Assembly (NCBI RefSeq): GCF_019966595.1
Contig: NZ_JAINFJ010000005.1
Span: 89,824-153,823 of the forward strand
DNA length: 64,000 bases
DNA from: Oricola indica
GTDB lineage: Bacteria; Pseudomonadota; Alphaproteobacteria; Rhizobiales; Rhizobiaceae
Direction: 5' to 3'
Below are positions 1 to 9,985 of the stretch, in pieces (position 1 is the stretch's first letter; every line of letters begins with the position of its first letter). Under the pieces are notes generated by a model. The model had not been told where the DNA came from and ran no database searches. It saw only the letters and a list, made by a program, of their open reading frames with translations. A program made the translations under genes and the position numbers.

Positions 1-1164
1 CTCGGCCTCGATCACTTCGGCCGACCCCTTCTGCACGCTGTGGACCTGACGAATGCGTCCTCTGCGAACATGTTGGAGAACCCGGGAAATCGTGACCGCA
101 CGAGGATTGATATGCGCGTCGATCCCCAACGTGTCGGTGAACCCCTGGTAGGCCGGATCATTGATCAGTGCGAGTGTCGACTGGCATCCGAGCCGCTTGG
201 CCATCACCGACGACAGGATGTTGACCTGGTCGTCATTGGTCAGCGACACCATCAACTCACTATCCTCGATATCGGCTTCGACCAGCACCTGCTGATCGAG
301 CGCGCTGCCGTGCAGGACGACAGTACGCCGCAACTGGTCGGCGACATGGACCGCACGCGTGTGCTCCGCCTCGATGATCTTGACCTTGGTGCGCGAGTCC
401 CGCGCCTCCATTTGGGCCGCGACGTAGAGGCCGATATTGCCGCCACCGGCAATGATGATCCTGCGCGCTTCGGCCTCGTCGTGACCGAACAGGCTCAGCG
501 TACGCTTGACCTGCTTCCGGTTCGAAATGACATAGACGAGGTCGCGGGCCAGCAACTGGTCGGCCGAGTGGGGGACGAAAAGCCGCTCGTCGCGCCAGAC
601 GCCAACCACCGTTGCGGAGAGGTCCGGAAAGAGTTCCGTGAGCTGGCTGAGCGGCGTGTTGATGACCGGGCAGTCCTCCCGGCATTCGATCGCCATCATC
701 GTGACCTTGCCCTCGGCAAACTGCACGATGTCATTGGCGCCCGGCGAAGCAATCCGCCGCAACACCACATCGCCCACTTCCCGCTCCGGGGAAATGATCA
801 CGTCAATTGGGAGATGATCGCGCGAAAACAGATTGTTGTAATGCGCCTGCAGGTAGCTTTGCGAGCGGATGCGGGCGATCTTGGTCGGAACATCGAACAG
901 CGAATGCGCCACCTGGCACGCGGTCATGTTGACTTCGTCGTAAAGCGTGACGGCGATGATCATGTCCGCCTGGTCCGCGCCAGCGGCGGCAAGGACATCC
1001 GGATGGCTGCCATGACCGACAAACCCGCGCACGTCGAGCGTGTCGCGGATCCTCTGAACGAGCGTCGCCGACATGTCGATCACGGAGACGTCGTTGGCTT
1101 CGGCTGCGAGGCGCTCGGCGATGCCGTACCCCACCTGGCCGGCGCCGCATATTATGACCCGCAT
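1..1164 (-). CDS. trkA: Trk potassium uptake regulatory protein TrkA (3' end cut by window)
   Basis: Cytoplasmic NAD(H)-binding subunit that gates the Trk potassium transporter. The start codon is at 1162-1164 and the frame stays open to base 1, giving the first 388 residues; the family is about 458 residues long, so the last 70 or so lie outside the window. The N-terminus reads MRVIICGAGQVGYG, the Rossmann GxGxxG motif of the first RCK/TrkA_N domain, and KGSAEVIEAE near the left edge fits the start of the second TrkA_C domain. It lies 27 bases downstream of ntrX on the same strand, the usual rhizobial arrangement, so it is probably cotranscribed with the ntr genes. Confidence 0.93.
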   Translation of the reverse strand, partial: MRVIICGAGQVGYGIAERLAAEANDVSVIDMSATLVQRIRDTLDVRGFVGHGSHPDVLAAAGADQADMIIAVTLYDEVNMTACQVAHSLFDVPTKIARIRSQSYLQAHYNNLFSRDHLPIDVIISPEREVGDVVLRRIASPGANDIVQFAEGKVTMMAIECREDCPVINTPLSQLTELFPDLSATVVGVWRDERLFVPHSADQLLARDLVYVISNRKQVKRTLSLFGHDEAEARRIIIAGGGNIGLYVAAQMEARDSRTKVKIIEAEHTRAVHVADQLRRTVVLHGSALDQQVLVEADIEDSELMVSLTNDDQVNILSSVMAKRLGCQSTLALINDPAYQGFTDTLGIDAHINPRAVTISRVLQHVRRGRIRQVHSVQKGSAEVIEAE

Positions 1165-1191
1165 TCGCTTCCCCGTCCGGTTTCGTTTGCC

Positions 1192-2553
1192 TCAGACACC
1201 GAGCGACTTGAGCTTCCGGTGCAATGCGGATCGCTCCATACCAACGAATTCCGCCGTACGCGAGATGTTTCCGCCGAAACGCGATATCTGCGCCAGCAGA
1301 TAGTCGCGCTCGAACCGCTCACGCGCCTCGCGCAGCGGCAACGCCATGATGTGCGCGTCCTCCGATGTCGGCGCGCGTGGCAGGTTCTCTCCGATCTCCG
1401 ACGGCAGCATGTCCACGCCGATCACCGTGTCTTCCGGCTCGTCGCGCGTCAGGATCATCAGGCGCTCGATATTGTTGCGCAACTGGCGAATGTTCCCCGG
1501 CCAGTCATGAGTTTGCAGCACGGCCATCGCATCGTCGCCGATGAATTTGGGACGGATACCCGTATGCTCGCTGATCTGGGTCATGAATGTCTGAACCAGA
1601 AGCGGGATGTCCTCGCGCCGTTCGGCGAGCGGGGGAACGTCGATCGGGACGACCGAAAGACGATTCATCAGGTCGCGCCGGAACGTCTTCGCCTCGATCA
1701 AGGCTTCCAGATTGAACGCCGTCGACGAGATGATCCGCACGTCAACCTTGACCCGGCGCACACCACCCACCCGTTCGAACTCCTGCTCGACCAGAACGCG
1801 CAGAATCTTCGTCTGCGTCTCCAGCGGCATATCGGCGACCTCGTCGATATAGAGAATGCCGCCATGGGCCTGCTCCAGCGCACCGACCTTGCGCTCGCCG
1901 CCATTCGGCTCTGTTCCGAACAGCTCCGTCTCCATACGGCTCGGCGTGATGGCTGCCGCGTTGATGACCACGAACGGCCCGCCCGCGCGGCCTGACTGCA
2001 TGTGGATGGAACGTGCGACGAGTTCCTTTCCGGATCCCGACGGACCCGAGATCAGAATACGGCTGTTGGTCGGCGCTACCCTCGCGATCGTCTGGCGCAG
2101 CGAATTGATTGCTGCCGAATTGCCGATCAGTTCCGTCGTCTCGGTCGAGCGCCGCTTGAGATCCTTCACCTGCATCTTGAGCGAGGATGTTTCGAGCGCC
2201 CTCTCCGCGACGAGGACGAGCCTGTCGGCCTTGAACGGCTTCTCGATATAGTCGTAAGCGCCACGCTTGATGGCCGAGACTGCAGTCTCGATATTGCCGT
2301 GACCGGAAATCATGACGACAGGCATGCCGGGGTGGATCGTCTGGATCTCGTCCAGCAATGCCAAGCCGTCCAGCTTGCTGCCCTGAAGCCAGATATCGAG
2401 AAAGACCAGCCGCGGCGCGCGGTCCGAGATTGCCGCGAGCGCGCTGTCGCTGTCATGCGCCATGCGTGTCTCATGGCCCTCATCTTCCAGAATGCCGGCG
2501 ACGATCTCCCGAATATCCTGTTCATCGTCAACAATCAGAATGTCCGCTTTCAT
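1192..2553 (-). CDS. ntrX: Nitrogen assimilation response regulator NtrX
   Basis: Response regulator partner of the NtrY kinase, 453 residues. The receiver domain spans about residues 1-120 with the phospho-acceptor D53 (LVFLDIW) and K105 (EKPF). The AAA+ domain follows with Walker A GPSGSGKE at 170-177 and Walker B ILYIDE at 233-238, and a Fis-type helix-turn-helix closes the C-terminus (GGNISRTAEFVGMERSALHR). The GAFTGA loop that contacts sigma-54 is missing: residues 211-224 read LFGTEPNGGERKVG. It is therefore unlikely to act as a classical sigma-54 activator and may work as a sigma-70 regulator or repressor. Its start overlaps the ntrY stop by four bases (ATGA), implying translational coupling. 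Confidence 0.96.
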   Translation of the reverse strand: MKADILIVDDEQDIREIVAGILEDEGHETRMAHDSDSALAAISDRAPRLVFLDIWLQGSKLDGLALLDEIQTIHPGMPVVMISGHGNIETAVSAIKRGAYDYIEKPFKADRLVLVAERALETSSLKMQVKDLKRRSTETTELIGNSAAINSLRQTIARVAPTNSRILISGPSGSGKELVARSIHMQSGRAGGPFVVINAAAITPSRMETELFGTEPNGGERKVGALEQAHGGILYIDEVADMPLETQTKILRVLVEQEFERVGGVRRVKVDVRIISSTAFNLEALIEAKTFRRDLMNRLSVVPIDVPPLAERREDIPLLVQTFMTQISEHTGIRPKFIGDDAMAVLQTHDWPGNIRQLRNNIERLMILTRDEPEDTVIGVDMLPSEIGENLPRAPTSEDAHIMALPLREARERFERDYLLAQISRFGGNISRTAEFVGMERSALHRKLKSLGV

Positions 2554-4931
2554 ACTGTCCTCTCGGCTAACGGACGCATGTCGTCCGTTATCTCATTCTG
2601 CCCCACTTCCTCTATCTCCACTCCGGCGGCGACGGGAAACACCAGGCGCACCAGCGCTCCACGGCCATCGTCGAAATCGGCCGGCGCATCGTGCAATTCG
2701 AGTCGCCCGCCATGGTCTTCCATGATCTTCTTGACGATGGCGAGGCCGAGGCCCGTCCCCTTCTCGCGGGTCGTCATATACGGTTCGAGAAGCTTGGCCC
2801 GGTTCGCGCGCGGGAGCCCTTTTCCGTTGTCGATCACATCGACCGCGATCTCCTCCGACCCCTGCCTGTAGGCGCGCACCTTGATGCGGCCGTCCCCGCG
2901 GCCTTCCGCCTCGGCGGCCTGCCGGGCCTCCACCGCTTCAGACGCATTTTTTATAATGTTTCCGATAGCTTGCCCGACGAGCCTGTCATCGAACATGCAG
3001 ACGAGTTCCTCGTCATCGAAATCGCGTTCGAAACTGATATTGCTCCGGCTGACCTCCACCAGGAATGTCGCCTCGCGCAGCGTCTCTCGCAGATCCTTCT
3101 TCTCCATGACCGGCTTCGGCATGCGCGCAAATGACGAGAATTCATCGACCATGCGCCCGATGTCGCCAACCTGCCGAATGATCGTATCCGTGCACTGGTC
3201 GAACACCGCACTGTCTTCGCCGACCATCTTTCCGTATCGGCGCTTGAGCCGTTCGGCGGAAAGCTGGATAGGCGTCAGGGGGTTCTTGATCTCATGGGCA
3301 ATGCGGCGCGCGACGTCCGCCCAGGCCGTCGAACGCTGCGCTTCGACGAGGTCGGAGATATCGTCGATCGTAACGACATGCGTATGCTCGGCAGGCGCAT
3401 CCTCGGCTTCATCGCTCGCATTCTCATGGATGCCGCCCACTTCGCGATCGACCGTGACCTGAACGTTGAGAACGCGTTCGCGGCCATTGCGATCCAGAAA
3501 ATTCACCTGCTTTCGCGCGTCTTCGCGTTCGCTTCGACGAACCTCGTCCAGTGCTTCGGCGACATGCGACGACAGATCGGACAACTGCGTCCCCGGCTCG
3601 ATCGTTTCTCCCGTCCCGAGAATGAGAGCGGCGGATCGGTTCGCGACCGTGATCACACCATTGTCGTCGACCCCCATGACACCTGCCGAAACCCCGGAAA
3701 GGACGGCTTCCGAAAAGCGGCGGCGCTGGTCGATAAGGTCGGTCGCATGGAGGATTTCGTCGCGCTGTTCCTTCAACTGACCAAGCATTCCATTGAACGT
3801 CTCGCCGAGATAACCGACGTCGCCATCCGAAGCGCGGACCGGAACGCGAACATCCAGATTGCCGCCGGATACTTCCTCAGCCGCGCCGATCAACTGCCGG
3901 ATCGGGCGAACCAGCCTGTTGGCGACCGCGATACCGGTCCAGATCGCCGACAGGACCATGATCAGGGTGAGGCCGAAATAGAGGATTGCGAATGCGAGTT
4001 GCACATTCGTCCTGTTGCGTTCCAGGCCGACATATTCGGCCCGGTTCTGCTGCATCAGCTGAACCGCTTCCAGGACATCTGCGTCAACGGTCCGGATCGT
4101 ATAGACATACGCGTTCGGAATTTCGCGCAACTTGATGATCGCCCCGACCAGATTGGTCACGCCCGGCGGGATTATGACAGGTCTTCCGTCGGCTGCCGTT
4201 TTGAGAGCGTCCAACGGGGGCTGCGGCAATGCGCGCTCGACCTCTATGTCCGCACTATGGATCGCACTGCCGTCCGGACGAATGACGAATGCGCCCAGCA
4301 TGCCGCGCCCACGCGCCTGCTGCGTCAGGTAGCGGCTGAAGCCGGCGCGATCGAGGTTGTAGAGCCGACGCTGGCTGTCCAAGGCGAACGCCATGTTGAT
4401 CGTCGCGTCGCGCAGGTTGATGGCGTTTTCGTTGATATAGGATTCCGCCACCTGCAGCGAAGAATCGACGATTGTCTTCGTACGAATCTCGAACCAGCGG
4501 TCCAGCCCGAGATCGAGCGTGATGCTGGCGACGACGGCGATCGCGATGGCCGGAATGACGGCAATGATCGTGAACAGACTGACGATGCGCACATGCAGTC
4601 GCGACGCGGCCTTCCCGGCCTTGCGTGCCACATATATGCGCCGCAGCTCCACGCCGATCAGCCACAGCAGCGCGAAGACGAAAAACCCGTTGATGACGAT
4701 GGCCGACAGCGTGACGGTATTGTCAGGCTGGATCGGCGTCAGCCCGATCAGGACGGCAAAAGAAACGCCCGCCGTCAGGAGAGCGCCGATGATGACGGCT
4801 ATGCCGCGATACTGCGCCCTGCGAGCGCTCGACCGGTCGTGGATACCGAAATCGAGTGCGACCTTGGCGCTCTGGAGAAAGGGCATGAGTAAATCGCTGA
4901 TATCCGACGGATCGGAGTGCTGAATATGCAA
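2550..4931 (-). CDS. ntrY: Membrane sensor histidine kinase NtrY
   Basis: Membrane-bound kinase that phosphorylates NtrX in response to nitrogen or redox state. The long frame gives 793 residues: transmembrane segments near 43-66, 73-95 and 115-140, a periplasmic stretch, a fourth membrane segment near 311-337, HAMP at about 338-390, a PAS domain, then the H-box with H546 (RIAHEIKNPLTP), the N-box (NIIKNASEAVE) and G-box (DNGKGLP, GTGLGLAIVKKI). The 4931 start is a TTG without a clear ribosome site; an ATG at 4886 is the alternative and would remove 15 residues. A perfect 8-bp hairpin lies just upstream, between ntrC and ntrY. Confidence 0.95.
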   Translation of the reverse strand: MHIQHSDPSDISDLLMPFLQSAKVALDFGIHDRSSARRAQYRGIAVIIGALLTAGVSFAVLIGLTPIQPDNTVTLSAIVINGFFVFALLWLIGVELRRIYVARKAGKAASRLHVRIVSLFTIIAVIPAIAIAVVASITLDLGLDRWFEIRTKTIVDSSLQVAESYINENAINLRDATINMAFALDSQRRLYNLDRAGFSRYLTQQARGRGMLGAFVIRPDGSAIHSADIEVERALPQPPLDALKTAADGRPVIIPPGVTNLVGAIIKLREIPNAYVYTIRTVDADVLEAVQLMQQNRAEYVGLERNRTNVQLAFAILYFGLTLIMVLSAIWTGIAVANRLVRPIRQLIGAAEEVSGGNLDVRVPVRASDGDVGYLGETFNGMLGQLKEQRDEILHATDLIDQRRRFSEAVLSGVSAGVMGVDDNGVITVANRSAALILGTGETIEPGTQLSDLSSHVAEALDEVRRSEREDARKQVNFLDRNGRERVLNVQVTVDREVGGIHENASDEAEDAPAEHTHVVTIDDISDLVEAQRSTAWADVARRIAHEIKNPLTPIQLSAERLKRRYGKMVGEDSAVFDQCTDTIIRQVGDIGRMVDEFSSFARMPKPVMEKKDLRETLREATFLVEVSRSNISFERDFDDEELVCMFDDRLVGQAIGNIIKNASEAVEARQAAEAEGRGDGRIKVRAYRQGSEEIAVDVIDNGKGLPRANRAKLLEPYMTTREKGTGLGLAIVKKIMEDHGGRLELHDAPADFDDGRGALVRLVFPVAAGVEIEEVGQNEITDDMRPLAERTV

Positions 4932-4937
4932 CAGAAT

Positions 4938-4963
4938 GTGGCGACTTTACAACATGTCGCCAC
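4938..4963 (-). repeat. Inverted repeat in the ntrC-ntrY junction
   Basis: Arms GTGGCGAC and GTCGCCAC pair perfectly over 8 bp around a 10-base loop. The hairpin begins 7 bases upstream of the TTG proposed for ntrY and covers the place where a ribosome site would be expected. No T-run follows, so it is not a convincing terminator. It could modulate ntrY translation or stabilise the upstream ntrBC transcript. Confidence 0.5.
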
Positions 4964-4976
4964 CCTCCCCAACGAT

Positions 4977-6437
4977 TTATGCCCCGCCCTTGAAGACGCT
5001 CAGGCCGTGTTCCTTGATTTTCTTGCGCAGCGTGTTCCGGTTGAGGCCAAGCACCTCGGCCGCGCGGATCTGATTGCCGCGTGTCGCCGCCAGAGTGGCG
5101 AGAATCAGCGGCTGTTCCAGTTCGGCCAAAACACGCTGATACAGGCCCGGCGGCGGCAGGTTCTCCCCAAAGGAACGGAAGTAGTCCTGCATGTTATGCT
5201 CGACCGCCTGCGAGATCGTCACGTCGCCGGCCAGGAGACCCGACGGGGACTGTTCGCCCCCCTCGCCGGCATCCAGTTCGGCCGCGACGATTTCCGGGGT
5301 GATTTCCTCCTGCGGATACAGAGCGCTCAGCCGGCGGATCAGGTTTTCGAGCTCACGCACATTGCCCGGCCAGTGATAGCGGCTCATCAGTTGCAGCGCT
5401 TCCGGCAGGATCCGCTTCGCCTCAAGCCCCTCGCCCTGAACCTTGGTCAGGAAGTGGGTCACGAGATCGCCGATATCCTCGAGCCTTTCCCGCAGTGGCG
5501 GCATGCGCAACGGAACGACATTGAGACGGTAATAGAGGTCCTCGCGGAACAGGCCCTGGTTGATCAGCGAGCGAAGATCCTTGTTGGTCGCCGCGACGAT
5601 GCGGACATTGGTCTTGATGGGCGTGCGCCCACCGACCGTCATGTATTCGCCCTGCTGAAGCACGCGAAGAAGCCGCGTCTGGGCGTCCATCGGCATATCG
5701 CCGATCTCGTCGAGAAACAGCGTTCCGTTCTCGGCCTGCTCGAATCGGCCGCTGGAGCGCGCCTGTGCGCCGGTAAAGGCCCCCTTTTCGTGGCCGAACA
5801 ACTCGGACTCGATCAGATCACGCGGGATAGCCGCCATGTTGATGGCGACGAATGGGCCGTTCTTCCGCTTGCCGTATTCGTGCAGCGCGCTTGCGACAAG
5901 TTCCTTGCCGGTACCCGACTCGCCGTTGATCAGCACGGTCAGATCCGACTGCATCATGCGTGCGAGCACACGATAGATATCCTGCATCGCCGCGGACCGT
6001 CCGACCAGCGGCATACCCTCATGGTCTTTCTGCGCGGCGGCCTTGGAGGCTTGGTCGTCTCCGTTCTTGCGGCGCGATTCCGCCAGCGCGCGGCCCACGA
6101 TTCCGGTCAGTTCGACAAGGTCGAAAGGCTTCGGCAGATATTCGTAGGCGCCTTTTTCGGATGCGCGGATCGCCGTCATGAAAGTGTTTTGCGCACTCAT
6201 CACGATGATCGGCAGTTCCGGACGGACCTTGCGCATGCGCGGCAGGAGATCGAACAGATTGTCGTCCGGCATGACGACATCGCTGACGACAACATCGCCG
6301 TCCCCGGCGGTCACCCAGCGCCAGAGCGTCGATGCATTGGAGGTCAGCCGGACGTCGTAACCGGCGCGCGAAAGCGCCTGGCTGACCACTGTCCGGATGG
6401 CGGCGTCGTCGTCAGCGACAAGAACGGTGCCTTTCAT
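4977..6437 (-). CDS. ntrC: Nitrogen regulatory protein NtrC (sigma-54 activator)
   Basis: Response regulator of 486 residues that activates sigma-54 promoters of nitrogen assimilation genes when phosphorylated by NtrB. Receiver domain with D53 (VVVSDVVMP) and K103 (LPKPF). The AAA+ domain has Walker A GESGTGKE at 172-179, an intact GAFTGA loop at 219-224 and Walker B TLFLDE at 239-244. The C-terminal Fis helix-turn-helix includes [17 protein letters not shown]. Its start overlaps the end of ntrB by four bases. The sigma-54 promoter upstream of glnB in this window is a natural target. Confidence 0.97.
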   Translation of the reverse strand: MKGTVLVADDDAAIRTVVSQALSRAGYDVRLTSNASTLWRWVTAGDGDVVVSDVVMPDDNLFDLLPRMRKVRPELPIIVMSAQNTFMTAIRASEKGAYEYLPKPFDLVELTGIVGRALAESRRKNGDDQASKAAAQKDHEGMPLVGRSAAMQDIYRVLARMMQSDLTVLINGESGTGKELVASALHEYGKRKNGPFVAINMAAIPRDLIESELFGHEKGAFTGAQARSSGRFEQAENGTLFLDEIGDMPMDAQTRLLRVLQQGEYMTVGGRTPIKTNVRIVAATNKDLRSLINQGLFREDLYYRLNVVPLRMPPLRERLEDIGDLVTHFLTKVQGEGLEAKRILPEALQLMSRYHWPGNVRELENLIRRLSALYPQEEITPEIVAAELDAGEGGEQSPSGLLAGDVTISQAVEHNMQDYFRSFGENLPPPGLYQRVLAELEQPLILATLAATRGNQIRAAEVLGLNRNTLRKKIKEHGLSVFKGGA

Positions 6438-7585
6438 TGTTCGTTGTCTCCGCTAGCGGGCTGTATCAATTCGATCGGTGTTGCCGGCGCGGCCGGCATC
6501 AGAATGCGAAACACCGTCTTGCTCGACTGCGAGTCGCACTCGATCACACCGCCATGATCGCCGACGATCTTGGCGACCAGCGCCAGGCCGAGGCCCGATC
6601 CGTTCTGCTTGGTTGTGATGAAGGGGTCGAACATGTGCATCTGTATGTCTTCGGGAACACCCGAGCCGTTGTCCTCGACACAGAATTCCAGCGGCAATGC
6701 GACGCGTTCATTGGCACCCGGAATGGACAAGCGGATACCCGGCCGGAACGCGGTACGCAGTTTGATCTGGGCGTGCTCGTTGTTTTCGCAGGCCTCGCAG
6801 GCATTCTTCACGAGGTTCAGAAAAACCTGGATCAGCTGATCCTTGTTGCCCAGGACCATCGGCAGCGACGGGTCGTACTGCTTCACGAAACTGATGTCGC
6901 GTCCGAAACCGGACACCGCGATCTGGTGCACCCGGTCGAGCACGACATGGATATTGACCGGTTCGCGTTCGATCGGCCGTTCGTCGGAGAAAACCTCCAT
7001 CCGGTCGACCAGCGATACGATCCGGTCGGTCTCCTCGCGGATAAGACCGGTCAGTGCGCGGTCCTCGTCGCTGACCGCAGCCTCGAGCAGTTGCGCCGCG
7101 CCGCGAATGCCGGACAGCGGGTTCTTGATCTCGTGACCGAGCATCGACGCCAAGCCGGTGACCGATCGAGCGGCCCCGCGATGGGTCATCTGCCGGTCGA
7201 ATTTCTCGGCCATCGAACGCTCCCGGAAGACGATGACCATCGAGCCGGGTTCATCCGAAACCGGCGTCACATGGACGTCGACGATCCGATCGGCACCAAG
7301 CCTCGGCGACGACAAATCGACCCGATACTCGTTGACCGGGGATTCATGCTCACGCACCTGCTGAACAAGCGCCAGCAAGGGGCTTGAAAATGCGACGAAA
7401 TCCTGAATCTTGGACTTGGCGAGTTGGCTCTGCGATGAAGAGAAGAAGTACTCCGCCTCGAGGTTGGCGAAGGCAATCGTATCCTCCGCATCCAGAAGCA
7501 CCACCGGATCGCGCAGCGTATCGAGAACCTTCAATGCGCGCATCGGATCCGGCGCGGACTGTTTTTTGCGCAATGTAAACGCCAC
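6434..7585 (-). CDS. ntrB: Nitrogen sensor histidine kinase/phosphatase NtrB
   Basis: Soluble sensor kinase of 383 residues that phosphorylates or dephosphorylates NtrC under control of PII. There are no membrane segments. A PAS-like domain occupies about residues 17-130, the H-box has H151 ([18 protein letters not shown]), and the ATP-binding region shows the N-box (NLVKNACEA), DNGSGVP and [12 protein letters not shown]. The start codon overlaps the end of dusB by one base, as in the nifR3-ntrB pair of other alphaproteobacteria. Confidence 0.97.
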   Translation of the reverse strand: MAFTLRKKQSAPDPMRALKVLDTLRDPVVLLDAEDTIAFANLEAEYFFSSSQSQLAKSKIQDFVAFSSPLLALVQQVREHESPVNEYRVDLSSPRLGADRIVDVHVTPVSDEPGSMVIVFRERSMAEKFDRQMTHRGAARSVTGLASMLGHEIKNPLSGIRGAAQLLEAAVSDEDRALTGLIREETDRIVSLVDRMEVFSDERPIEREPVNIHVVLDRVHQIAVSGFGRDISFVKQYDPSLPMVLGNKDQLIQVFLNLVKNACEACENNEHAQIKLRTAFRPGIRLSIPGANERVALPLEFCVEDNGSGVPEDIQMHMFDPFITTKQNGSGLGLALVAKIVGDHGGVIECDSQSSKTVFRILMPAAPATPIELIQPASGDNEQ

Positions 7586-8601
7586 TATGCAGCCTCCGCC
7601 CTGAAATCGGAATTTGAGATGATCTCGCCTGTCATGCGCATGACCTCGTCCGGATCGTTGCTCGTCATGACCCGGCGGCGGAGCGCCGTGTGGTCGGCCT
7701 GCACACCATGCCGATCGAGATACCAGCCAAGATGCTTGCGCGCATGGCGGACGCCGGTCTCGCGCCCGTAATGAGACAGCATGTCCTGGTAATGGCCGGC
7801 GACATAGTCAGGCAATTCCCGCGCCGACGGCGCGGCGACCGTTCCGGCCTCGTCGAAGCCTGCCTCCCGCGCCATTTCTCCCGGCAGCCACGGTGCACCA
7901 TAGCTTGCGCGTCCGACCATCACCGCATCGGCCCCGGAGGCCGACAGCGCAGCACGCGCGTCCTGCAACCGGGCAATATCGCCATTGACAACCAGCGGAA
8001 TGGAAATCGCCTCTTTCACATCGCGCACCCGACGCCAATCGGCATGACCATTGTAGAGTTGTGCGCGTGTCCGGCCGTGAACCGTTATCATCCGCACACC
8101 CGCATCCTCTGCGCGTTTCGCGAGTTCGGGAGCGTTGATGCTGTGCTCGTCCCAGCCGAGCCGCATCTTGAGCGTGACGGGAATATCGACCGCATTCACG
8201 GTGGCCTCGATTAGGGTGAGCGCATGATCGAGATCACGCATCAGGGCCGAACCGGAGTATCCGCCCGTCACCTTCTTCGCGGGACACCCCATATTGATAT
8301 CCAGGATATCGGCGCCCTCGCCCTGCGCGATCCGTGCCGCCTCTGCCATCCAGCGCGCCTCACGCCCTGCCAGTTGCAGCATGCGCACCGGCAACCCGTC
8401 CGTCTGCGCACGCACCCGGCTTTCCTTGCGGGCACGGCAGTATTCTTCGCTCGCGATCATCTCCGACACGACAAGCCCCGCGCCGTGACGGAATGCGCGC
8501 TGGCGAAACGGCCAGTCGCTCACGCCTGACATCGGAGCGAGGAAGACCCGGTTGCGCAACTCGACAGATCCGATCTTCAGAGGTGCGTGGATATCGGTCA
8601 T
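7585..8601 (-). CDS. dusB: tRNA-dihydrouridine synthase DusB (NifR3)
   Basis: FMN- and NADPH-dependent enzyme that reduces uridines in the tRNA D-loop; 338 residues from the ATG at 8599-8601. A longer in-frame start exists at 8634, but [19 protein letters not shown] matches the usual N-terminus. TIM-barrel family motifs are visible: the flavin-binding [14 protein letters not shown], the catalytic C106 in NMGCPAKKV, and GGYSGSALM. First gene of the dusB-ntrBC-ntrYX operon. Confidence 0.95.
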   Translation of the reverse strand: MTDIHAPLKIGSVELRNRVFLAPMSGVSDWPFRQRAFRHGAGLVVSEMIASEEYCRARKESRVRAQTDGLPVRMLQLAGREARWMAEAARIAQGEGADILDINMGCPAKKVTGGYSGSALMRDLDHALTLIEATVNAVDIPVTLKMRLGWDEHSINAPELAKRAEDAGVRMITVHGRTRAQLYNGHADWRRVRDVKEAISIPLVVNGDIARLQDARAALSASGADAVMVGRASYGAPWLPGEMAREAGFDEAGTVAAPSARELPDYVAGHYQDMLSHYGRETGVRHARKHLGWYLDRHGVQADHTALRRRVMTSNDPDEVMRMTGEIISNSDFRAEAA

Positions 8602-8632
8602 GAATGCCTTTGACTGAATAATGGGCATATAC

Positions 8633-8661
8633 ACACTATGCCTATTTACTAGACACTATGC
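8633..8661. repeat. Direct repeat in the dusB-ispDF divergent promoter region
   Basis: ACACTATGC occurs at 8633-8641 and again at 8653-8661, exactly 20 bp apart (two helical turns). GGCATA at 8624-8629 and TATGCC at 8637-8642 also form a short inverted repeat. The site sits in the 162-bp space between the divergent starts of dusB and ispDF, where an operator would be expected. No regulator can be named. Confidence 0.35.
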
Positions 8662-8763
8662 GTGCCTTGTGCAATCGGCGCGGTGTGTTAAAGCGAGCCC
8701 GATAGGCGTTTTTTCAGGAACATGGCGCTTTTGCCTGCATAAGTGCCGAAAGAAAAGTCGAAA

Positions 8764-9981
8764 ATGCAAACCGGGCAGCGTTACGGAGTGGTCATTGTCG
8801 CGGCGGGGCGCGGCGAAAGAGCCGCCGGCGCGGGCAATGGTCCCAAGCAATACAGACGCCTCGGCGCGAAGTCCGTGATAGCGAGAACACTGGGAGCTTT
8901 CCGGGAATGGAATCCGGAATGCCCGGTGGTGATCGTCCGCCACGCAGATGACGAGGCGCTGCTGCGCGAAGCGCTTTCCGGGGATCTCGAAGGGATTACG
9001 GTGGTCACCGGCGGCACGACGCGGCAGGCATCCGTCCTGCGCGGCCTGGAAGCACTCGCCGCAATCGATCCCGCGCCGCAATTCGCGCTGATCCACGACG
9101 CCGCGCGCCCTTTCATTACATCAGCCGTTCTCGACAAGATCGCGGAGTCTCTGGCTAATGCCCCAGAGAGCGGCGTCATTCCCGCCCTTGCGGTCTCGGA
9201 GACATTGAAGGCCACGGACGACACCGGCAGGATACACGCGACGGTGCCCCGCGCAGGGCTGTACCGGGCGCAAACGCCTCAGGCATTCCCGCTGGCCTCA
9301 ATACTGGATGTTCACAAACAGGCGGCAAAAACGGCGGCCGAGGAGTTCACCGACGACGCGGCGCTGTACGAGTGGGCCAATCTGCCGGTGCGTGTCGTTG
9401 CCGGCGATTCCCGCAATATCAAGCTGACATGGCCGCAGGATTTCGAGGAAGCAGAACGCATGCTGAAAGACGAGACCGCTCCCGTCCTGCCAGATGTTCG
9501 CGTCGGCCATGGATATGACACGCACCAGCTCGTCCGCGGAGACCGGATCGTCCTTTGCGGCGTCGAGATCGCCCATGACCGCATGCTCTCGGGACACTCC
9601 GATGCCGATGTCGGTTTCCATGCATTGACCGACGCTCTTCTGGCGACGATCGGTGAGGGCGACATCGGCAGCCATTTTCCGCCGAGCGATCCGCAGTGGA
9701 AAGGCCAGGCGTCCCATGTTTTCCTGAAACACGCGGCAACGCTGGTTCAGGATGCAGGCGGCCGCGTGACTCATTGCGACGTGACGCTTTTATGTGAACG
9801 ACCGAAGATCGGCCCGCATCGCGAAACCATGCGCGAGTCGATCGCCAATGTCATCGGAATCGGCGTGAACCGGGTTTCGGTCAAGGCGACGACAAACGAG
9901 AAGATCGGCTTCATCGGCCGCGAAGAAGGTATCGTCGCGCTGGCAACCGCGACAGCGGTCTTTCCGATGGAAGGAGAATAA
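8764..9981 (+). CDS. ispDF: Bifunctional MEP cytidylyltransferase / MECDP synthase IspDF
   Basis: Fusion enzyme for two steps of the non-mevalonate isoprenoid pathway, 405 residues. The IspD half (about 1-230) carries the CTP-binding AAGRGERAAGAGNGPKQYR. The IspF half (about 250-405) carries the metal ligands in GHGYDTHQL and HSDADVGFHALTDALL, plus the C-terminal KATTNEKIGFIGREEGI. The start at 8764 was chosen because MQTGQRYGVVIVAAGRG begins right before the conserved core; an in-frame GTG at 8743 has no ribosome site. The fusion is common in alphaproteobacteria. Confidence 0.96.
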   Translation: MQTGQRYGVVIVAAGRGERAAGAGNGPKQYRRLGAKSVIARTLGAFREWNPECPVVIVRHADDEALLREALSGDLEGITVVTGGTTRQASVLRGLEALAAIDPAPQFALIHDAARPFITSAVLDKIAESLANAPESGVIPALAVSETLKATDDTGRIHATVPRAGLYRAQTPQAFPLASILDVHKQAAKTAAEEFTDDAALYEWANLPVRVVAGDSRNIKLTWPQDFEEAERMLKDETAPVLPDVRVGHGYDTHQLVRGDRIVLCGVEIAHDRMLSGHSDADVGFHALTDALLATIGEGDIGSHFPPSDPQWKGQASHVFLKHAATLVQDAGGRVTHCDVTLLCERPKIGPHRETMRESIANVIGIGVNRVSVKATTNEKIGFIGREEGIVALATATAVFPMEGE

Positions 9982-9985
9982 TGCG

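Noticed and set aside
40..1995. A 651-codon open frame on the plus strand across trkA and ntrX
   Set aside because: It is antisense to two well-recognised genes, has the Arg/His/Asp-rich composition of a GC-rich shadow frame and no known domain.
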